Source: Galaxea fascicularis
Lineage: Eukaryota; Cnidaria; Anthozoa; Scleractinia; Euphylliidae
Length of the DNA: 64,000 nucleotides
NCBI GenBank assembly: GCA_948470475.1
Contig: OX419346.1
Span: 3,700,231 to 3,764,230, forward strand
Reading direction: 5' to 3'
Part shown: piece by piece, positions 57,246 to 64,000 of the stretch
Position numbering within the stretch: position 1 is the first letter of the stretch
How the letters are laid out: each line of letters begins with the position of its first letter
Notes under the pieces: model-generated
What the model saw: the letters and a program-made list of their open reading frames with translations, nothing else
Databases searched by the model: none
What the model was told of the DNA's origin: nothing
Program-made: the position numbers and the translations under genes

Positions 57246-57719
57246 ATAGAAATAATGTTTTGGGAGTTGTTAAAAGCATTTAAACATCATTTCCAGACTC
57301 CTCTTTGAAATAGGCAAAGTTTGAGGCAATTCCAAACTTGACCCAAAACCATGGGTTAACCCCTTTGGGTTTTGGTCAAAATTTCAACTTTGCTGAAATC
57401 TTGCGCACAGCTCAAATAAGAATAGAAATAATGTTTTGGCAGTTTTTAAAGCATTTAAACATCATTTCTAGACTCATTTTTTAAATAAGCACAGTTTAAG
57501 GCAAATACCAAAATTGACCCAAAACCATGGGTTAACCCCTTTGGTTTTTGGTCAACATTTCAACTTTGCTGAAATCTTGCACACAGCGCAAATAAGAATA
57601 GAAATAATGTTTTGGGAGTTTTTAAAAGCATTTAAACATCATTTCTAGACTCATTTTTTAAATAAGCACAGTTTAAGGCAAATACCAAAATTGACCCAAA
57701 ACCATGGGTTAACCCCTTT

Positions 57720-58780
57720 GGGTTTTGGTCAAAATTTTAACTTTGCTGAAATCGTGCACACAGCTCAAATAAGAATAGAAATAATGTTTTGGGAGTTGTT
57801 AAAAGCATTTAAACATCATTTCTAGACTCCTCTTTGAAATAGGCAAAGTTTGAGCCAAATTACAAAATTGACCAAAAACCATGGGTTAACCCCTTTGGGT
57901 TTTGGTCAAAATTTCAACTTTGATGAAATCTTGCGCACAGCTCAAATAAGAATAGAAATAATGTTTTGGGAGTTTTTAAAAGCATTTAAACATCATTTCT
58001 AGACTCCTCTTTAAAATAGGCAAAGTTTGAGCCAAATTCCAAATTTGACCCAAAACCATGGGTTAACCGATTTGGGTTTTGGTCAAAATTTCAACTTTGC
58101 TGAAATCTTGCACACAGCTCAAATAAGAATAGAAATAATGTTTTGGGAGTTTTTAAAAGCATTTAAACATCATTTCTAGACTCCTCTTTAAAATAGGCAA
58201 AGTTTGAGCCAAATTCCAAATTTGACCCAAAACCATGGGTTAACCCCTTTGGGTTTTGGTCAAAATTTTAACTTTGCTGAAATCGTGCACACAGCTCAAA
58301 TAAGAATAGAAATAATGTTTTGGGAGTTGTTAAAAGCATTTAAACATCATTTCTAGACTCCTCTTTGAAATAGGCAAAGTTTGAGCCAAATTACAAAATT
58401 GACCAAAAACCATGGGTTAACCCCTTTGGGTTTTGGTCAAAATTTCAACTTTGATGAAATCTTGCGCACAGCTCAAATAAGAATAGAAATAATGTTTTGG
58501 GAGTTTTTAAAAGCATTTAAACATCATTTCTAGACTCCTCTTTAAAATAGGCAAAGTTTGAGCCAAATTCCAAATTTGACCCAAAACCATGGGTTAACCG
58601 ATTTGGGTTTTGGTCAAAATTTCAACTTTGCTGAAATCTTGCACACAGCTCAAATAAGAATAGAAATAATGTTTTGGGAGTTTTTAAAAACATTTAAACA
58701 TCATTTCTAGACTCCTCTTTAAAATAGGCAAAGTTTGAGCCAAATTCCAAACTTGACCCAAAACCATGGGTTAACCCCTT
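57720..58780 (+). repeat. 3-monomer higher-order repeat (531 bp)
   Basis: CCGATTTGGG at 58067 and 58598, and AAAATTTTAACTTTGC at 57731 and 58262, recur at +531. Confidence 0.82.
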
Positions 58781-60649
58781 TGGGTTTTGGTCAAAATTTC
58801 AACTTTGCTGAAATCTTGCACACAGCTCAAATAAGAATAGAAATAATGTTTTGGGAGTTTTTAAAAGCATTTAAACATCATTTCTAGACTCCTCTTTAAA
58901 ATAGGCAAAGTTTGAGCCAAATTCCAAACTTGACCCAAAACCATGGGTTAACCCGTTTGGGTTTTGGTCAAAATTTCAACTTTGCTGAAATCTTGCACAC
59001 AGCTCAAATAAGAATAGAAATAATGTTTTGGGAGTTTTTAAAGCATTTAAACATCATTTCTGGACTCATTTTTTAAATAAGCACAGTTTAAGGCAAATAC
59101 CAAAATTGACCCAAAACCATGGGTTAACCCCTTTGGTTTTTGGTCAAAATTTCAATTTTTCTGAAATCTTGTACACAGCTCCAATAAGAATAGAAATAAT
59201 GTTTTGGGAGTTTTTAAAAACATTTAAACATCATTTCTAGACTCCTCTTTAAAATAGGCAAAGTTTGAGCCAAATTACAAATTTGACCCAAAACCATGGG
59301 TTAACCCCTTTGGGTTTTGGTCAAAATTTCAACTTTGCTGAAATATTGCACACAGCTCAAATAAGAATAGAAATAATGTTTTGGGAGTTGTTAAAAGCAT
59401 TTAAACATCATTTCTAGACTCCTCTTTAAAATAGGCAAAGTTTGAGCCAAATTCCAAATTTGACCCAAAACCATGGGTTAACCGATTTGGGTTTTGGTCA
59501 AAATTTCAACTTTGCTGAAATCTTGCACACAGCTCAAATAAGAATAGAAATAATGTTTTGGGAGTTGTTAAAAGCATTTAAACATCATTTCCAGACTCCT
59601 CTCTGAAATAGGCAAAGTTTGAGGCAAATTCCAAACTTGACCCAAAACCATGGGTTAACCTCTTTGGGTTTTGGTCAAAATTTCAACGTTGCTGAAATCT
59701 TGCGCACAGCTCAAATAAGAATAGAAATAATGTTTTGGGAGTTTTTAAAAACATTTAAACATCATTTCTAGACTCCTCTTTAAAATAGGCAAAGTTTGAG
59801 CCAAATTACAAATTTGACCCAAAACCATGGGTTAACCCTTTTGGGTTTTGGTCAAAATTTCAACTTTGCTGAAATATTGCACACAGCTCAAATAAGAATA
59901 GAAATAATGTTTTGGGAGTTTTTAAAAGCATTTAAACATCATTTCTAGACTCCTCTTTAAAATAGGCAAAGTTTGAGCCAAATTCTAAATTTGACCCAAA
60001 ACCATGGGTTAACCGATTTGGGTTTTGGTCAAAATTTCAACTTTGCTGAAATCTTGCACACAGCTCAAATAAGAATAGAAATAATGTTTTGGGAGTTGTT
60101 AAAAGCATTTAAACATCATTTCTAGACTCCTCTTTGAAATAGGGAAAGTTTGAGCCAAATTACAAAATTGACCAAAAACCATGGGTTAACCCCTTTGGGT
60201 TTTGGTCAAAATTTCAACTTTGATGAAATCTTGCGCACAGCTCAAATAAGAATAGAAATAATGTTTTGGGAGTTTTTAAAAGCATTTAAACATCATTTCT
60301 AGACTCCTCTTTAAAATAGGCAAAGTTTGAGCCAAATTCCAAATTTGACCCAAAACCATGGGTTAACCCCTTTGGGTTTTGGTCAAAATTTCAACTTTGC
60401 TGAAATCTTGCACACAGCTCAAATAAGAATAGAAATAATGTTTTGGGAGTTTTTAAAAGCATTTAAACATCATTTCTAGACTCCTCTTTAAAATAGGCAA
60501 AGTTTGAGCCAAATTCCAAATTTGACCCAAAACCATGGGTTAACCCCTTTGGGTTTTGGTCAAAATTTCAACTTTGCTGAAATCTTGCACACAGCTCAAA
60601 TAAGAATAGAAATAATGTTTTGGGAGTTTTTAAAGCATTTAAACATCAT

Positions 60650-63600
60650 TTCTGGACTCATTTTTTAAATAAGCACAGTTTAAGGTAAATACCAAAATTG
60701 ACCCAAAACCATGGGTTAACCCCTTTGGTTTTTGGTCAAAATTTCAATTTTTCTGAAATCTTGTACACAGCTCAAATAAGAATAGAAATAATGTTTTGGC
60801 AGTTTTTAAAAGCATTTAAACATCATTTCTAGACTCCTCTTTGAAATAGGCAAAGTTTGAGGCAAATTCCAAACTTGACCAAAAACCATGGGTTAACCCG
60901 TTTGGGTTTTGGTCAAAATTTCAACTTTGCTGAAATCTTGCACACAGCTCAAATAAGAATAGAAATAATGTTTTGGGAGTTTTTAAAAGCATTTAAACAT
61001 CATTTCTAGACTCCTCTTTAAAATAGGCAAAGTTTGAGCCAAATTCCAAATTTGACCCAAAACCATGGGTTAACCCCTTCGGGTTTTGGTCAAAATTTCA
61101 ACTTTGCTGAAATCTTGCACACAGCTCAAATAAGAATAGAAATAATGTTTTGGGAGTTGTTAAAAGCATTTAAACATCATTTCTAGACTCCTCTTTAAAA
61201 TAGGCAAAGTTTGAGCCAAATTCCAAAATTGACCCAAAACCATGGGTTAACCCGTTTGGGTTTTGGTCAAAATTTCAACTTTGCTGAAATCTTGCACACA
61301 GCTCAAATAAGAATAGAAATAATGTTTTGGGAGTTTTTAAAGCATTTAAACATCATTTCTAGACTCATTTTTTAAATAAGCACAGTTTAAGGCAAATACC
61401 AAAATTGACCCAAAACCATGGGTTAACCCCTTTGGTTTTTGGTCAACATTTCAACTTTGCTGAAATCTTGCACACAGCTCAAATAAGAATAGAAATAATG
61501 TTTTGGCAGTTTTTAAAGCATTTAAACATCATTTCTAGACTCATTTTTTAAATAAGCACAGTTTAAGGCAAATACCAAAATTGACCCAAAACCATGGGTT
61601 AACCCCTTTGGTTTTTGACCAACATTTCAACTTTGCTGAAATCTTGCACACAGCGCAAATAAGAATAGAAATAATGTTTTGGGAGTTTTTAAAAGCATTT
61701 AAACATCATTTCTAGACTCATTTTTTAAATAAGCACAGTTTGAGCCAAATTACAAAATTGACCCAAAACCATGGGTTAACCCCTTTGGGTTTTGGTCAAA
61801 ATTTCAACTTTGCTGAAATCTTGCACACAGCTCAAATAAGAATAGAAATAATGTTTTGGGAGTTTTTAAAGCATTTAAACATCATTTCTAGACTCATTTT
61901 TTAAATAAGCACAGTTTAAGGCAAATTCCAAAATTGACCCAAAACCATGGGTTAACCCCTTTGGTTTTTGGTCAACATTTCAACTTTGCTGAAATCTTGC
62001 ACACAGCTCAAATAAGAATAGAAATAATGTTTTGGCAGTTTTTAAAAGCATTTAAACATCATTTCTAGACTCCTCTTTGAAATAGGCAAAGTTTGAGCCA
62101 AATTCCAAACTTGACCCAAAACCATGGGTTAACCCGTTTGGGTTTTGGTCAAAATTTCAACTTTGCTGAAATCTTGCACACAGCTCAAATAAGAATAGAA
62201 ATAATGTTTTGGGAGTTTTTAAAGCATTTAAACATCATTTCTGGACTCATTTTTTAAATAAGCACAGTTTAAGGCAAATACCAAAATTGACCCAAAACCA
62301 TGGGTTAACCCCTTTGGTTTTTGGTCAAAATTTCAATTTTTCTGAAATCTTGTACACAGCTCCAATAAGAATAGAAATAATGTTTTGGCAGTTTTTAAAA
62401 GCATTTAAACATCATTTCTAGACTCCTCTTTGAAATAGGCAAAGTTTGAGGGAAATTCCAAACTTGACCAAAAACCATGGGTTAACCCGTTTGGGTTTTG
62501 GTCAAAATTTCAACTTTGCTGAAATCTTGCACACAGCTCAAATAAGAATAGAAATAATGTTTTGGGAGTTGTTAAAAGCATTTAAACATCATTTCTAGAC
62601 TCCTCTTTGAAATAGGCAAAGTTTGAGCCAAATTACAAAATTGACCAAAAACCATGGGTTAACCCCTTTGGGTTTTGGTCAAAATTTCAACTTTGATGAA
62701 ATCTTGCGCACAGCTCAAATAAGAATAGAAATAATGTTTTGGGAGTTTTTAAAAGCATTTAAACATCATTTCTAGACTCCTCTTTAAAATAGGCAAAGTT
62801 TGAGCCAAATTCCAAATTTGACCCAAAACCATGGGTTAACCCCTTTGGGTTTTGGTCAAAATTTCAACTTTGCTGAAATCTTGCACACAGCTCAAATAAG
62901 AATAGAAATAATGTTTTGGGAGTTTTTAAAAGCATTTAAACATCATTTCTAGACTCCTCTTTAAAATAGGCAAAGTTTGAGCCAAATTCCAAATTTGACC
63001 CAAAACCATGGGTTAACCCGTTTGGGTTTTGGTCAAAATTTCAACTTTGCTGACATCTTGCACACAGCTCAAATAAGAATAGAAATAATGTTTTGGGAGT
63101 TTTTAAAAGCATTTAAACATCATTTCTAGACTCCTCTTTAAAATAGGCAAAGTTTGAGGCAAATTACAAATTTGACCCAAAACCATGGGTTAACCGGTTT
63201 GGGTTTTGGTCAAAATTTCAACTTTGCTGAAATCTTGCACACAGCTCAAATAAGAATAGAAATAATGTTTTGGGAGTTTTTAAAGCATTTAAACATCATT
63301 TCTGGACTCATTTTTTAAATAAGCACAGTTTAAGGTAAATACCAAAATTGACCCAAAACCATGGGTTAACCCCTTTGGTTTTTGGTCAAAATTTCAATTT
63401 TTCTGAAATCTTGTACACAGCTCAAATAAGAATAGAAATAATGTTTTGGCAGTTTTTAAAAGCATTTAAACATCATTTCTAGACTCCTCTTTGAAATAGG
63501 CAAAGTTTGAGGCAAATTCCAAACTTGACCAAAAACCATGGGTTAACCCGTTTGGGTTTTGGTCAAAATTTCAACTTTGCTGAAATCTTGCACACAGCTC

Positions 63601-64000
63601 AAATAAGAATAGAAATAATGTTTTGGGAGTTTTTAAAAGCATTTAAACATCATTTCTAGACTCCTCTTTAAAATAGGCAAAGTTTGAGCCAAATTCCAAA
63701 TTTGACCCAAAACCATGGGTTAACCCCTTCGGGTTTGGTCAAAATTTCAACTTTGCTGAAATCTTGCACACAGCTCAAATAAGAATAGAAATAATGTTTT
63801 GGGAGTTGTTAAAAGCATTTAAACATCATTTCTAGACTCCTCTTTAAAATAGGCAAAGTTTGAGCCAAATTCCAAAATTGACCCAAAACCATGGGTTAAC
63901 CCGTTTGGGTTTTGGTCAAAATTTCAACTTTGCTGAAATCTTGCACACAGCTCAAATAAGAATAGAAATAATGTTTTGGGAGTTTTTAAAGCATTTAAAC
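60650..64000 (+). repeat. 15-monomer higher-order repeat (2650 bp), running off the edge
   Basis: TAAGGTAAATACC (60681, 63331) and CCCCTTCGGG (61074, 63724) recur at +2650. The second copy is cut by the window end. Confidence 0.85.

Larger units (their letters stand above)
21296..64000 (+). repeat. 177-bp satellite, about 240 tandem copies
   Basis: Continuous head-to-tail array to the right edge. Successive CCATGG motifs at 21736, 21913, 22089, 22266, 22444 and 22621 give periods of 176-178 bp. The monomer has GGGTTAACCC near its centre, TTGCACACAGCTCAAATAAG, AATAATGTTTTGGGAGTT, and a variable block of about 45 bp. Two classes of that block exist: A (ACTCCTCTTT(G/A)AAATAGG) and B (ACTCATTTTTTAAATAAGCA); B usually follows TTTTTAAAGC, one base shorter than TTTTTAAAAGC, so many B monomers are 176 bp. 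No unrelated insertion interrupts the 42.7 kb. The first direct monomer (21296 to about 21430) is diverged and lacks the central palindrome. Confidence 0.98.

Noticed and set aside
38377..62421. 70-codon plus-strand frames (MGVFKAFKHHF type) at 38377, 40320, 51974, 56207, 59028 and 62209
   Set aside because: Same satellite origin. They appear where a CTGGACTC variant removes the usual TAG; they are not genes.
21296..64000. CRISPR-like or minisatellite array
   Set aside because: The whole 177-bp period is repetitive; there are no unique spacers and the host is eukaryotic.
21296..64000. CENP-B box in the satellite
   Set aside because: The motif needs two CpGs (TTCG..CGGG). The monomer consensus has none, so no box is present.

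Overview
This window is eukaryotic nuclear DNA. It is about 60-65% A+T, has canonical GT-AG splice signals with TACTAAC/GACTAAC branch sites, AATAAA poly(A) signals, simple-sequence repeats, recent segmental duplications and a very long satellite array. There are no bacterial operons and no long ORFs. The overall style (short exons, AT-rich introns, tandem satellites) fits a marine invertebrate such as a cnidarian, but no gene here lets me name a species, so that is a guess.

Layout. (1) 1-17,731 is built by two overlapping tandem segmental duplications. Copy A (1-4229) is repeated as copy B (5267-9505, offset 5266 bp). The segment 7944-12854, which contains the right half of B, was then duplicated again as 12855-17731 (copy C, offset 4911 falling to 4876 bp). 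These blocks hold short, probably exonic coding fragments on both strands: minus-strand frames at 714-1193 and 1870-2184 and their B copies, and a plus-strand exon chain at 11246-12711 with its C copy. They also hold a chain of spliced-looking non-coding exons. The most unusual element is a run of four consecutive modules at 2350-2860 (B copy 7616-8123, partial C copy 12855-13034). Each module holds an AATAAA signal, a GT-rich element, a perfect branch site and a pyrimidine-AG acceptor.

(2) 17,731-21,091 is single-copy AT-rich sequence with weak gene-like signals: a TATA box followed 170 bp later by AATAAA, and a minus-strand frame with one membrane helix.

(3) 21,092-64,000 is an uninterrupted tandem satellite with a ~177-bp monomer, about 240 copies, running off the right edge. 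It opens with one diverged inverted monomer, then switches to direct orientation at 21,295/21,296. Two main monomer classes alternate and are organised into a patchwork of higher-order repeats (2-, 3-, 4-, 6-, 11-, 12-, 13-, 15- and 24-monomer periods). Each monomer is centred on the palindrome GGGTTAACCC within a larger dyad. This looks like (peri)centromeric or other heterochromatic satellite; that role is inferred. The open frames inside it are by-products of a repeat length divisible by three, not genes.

No rRNA, tRNA, CRISPR or recognisable intact transposon was seen. No gene could be assigned to a named family with confidence, so gene symbols are left empty.
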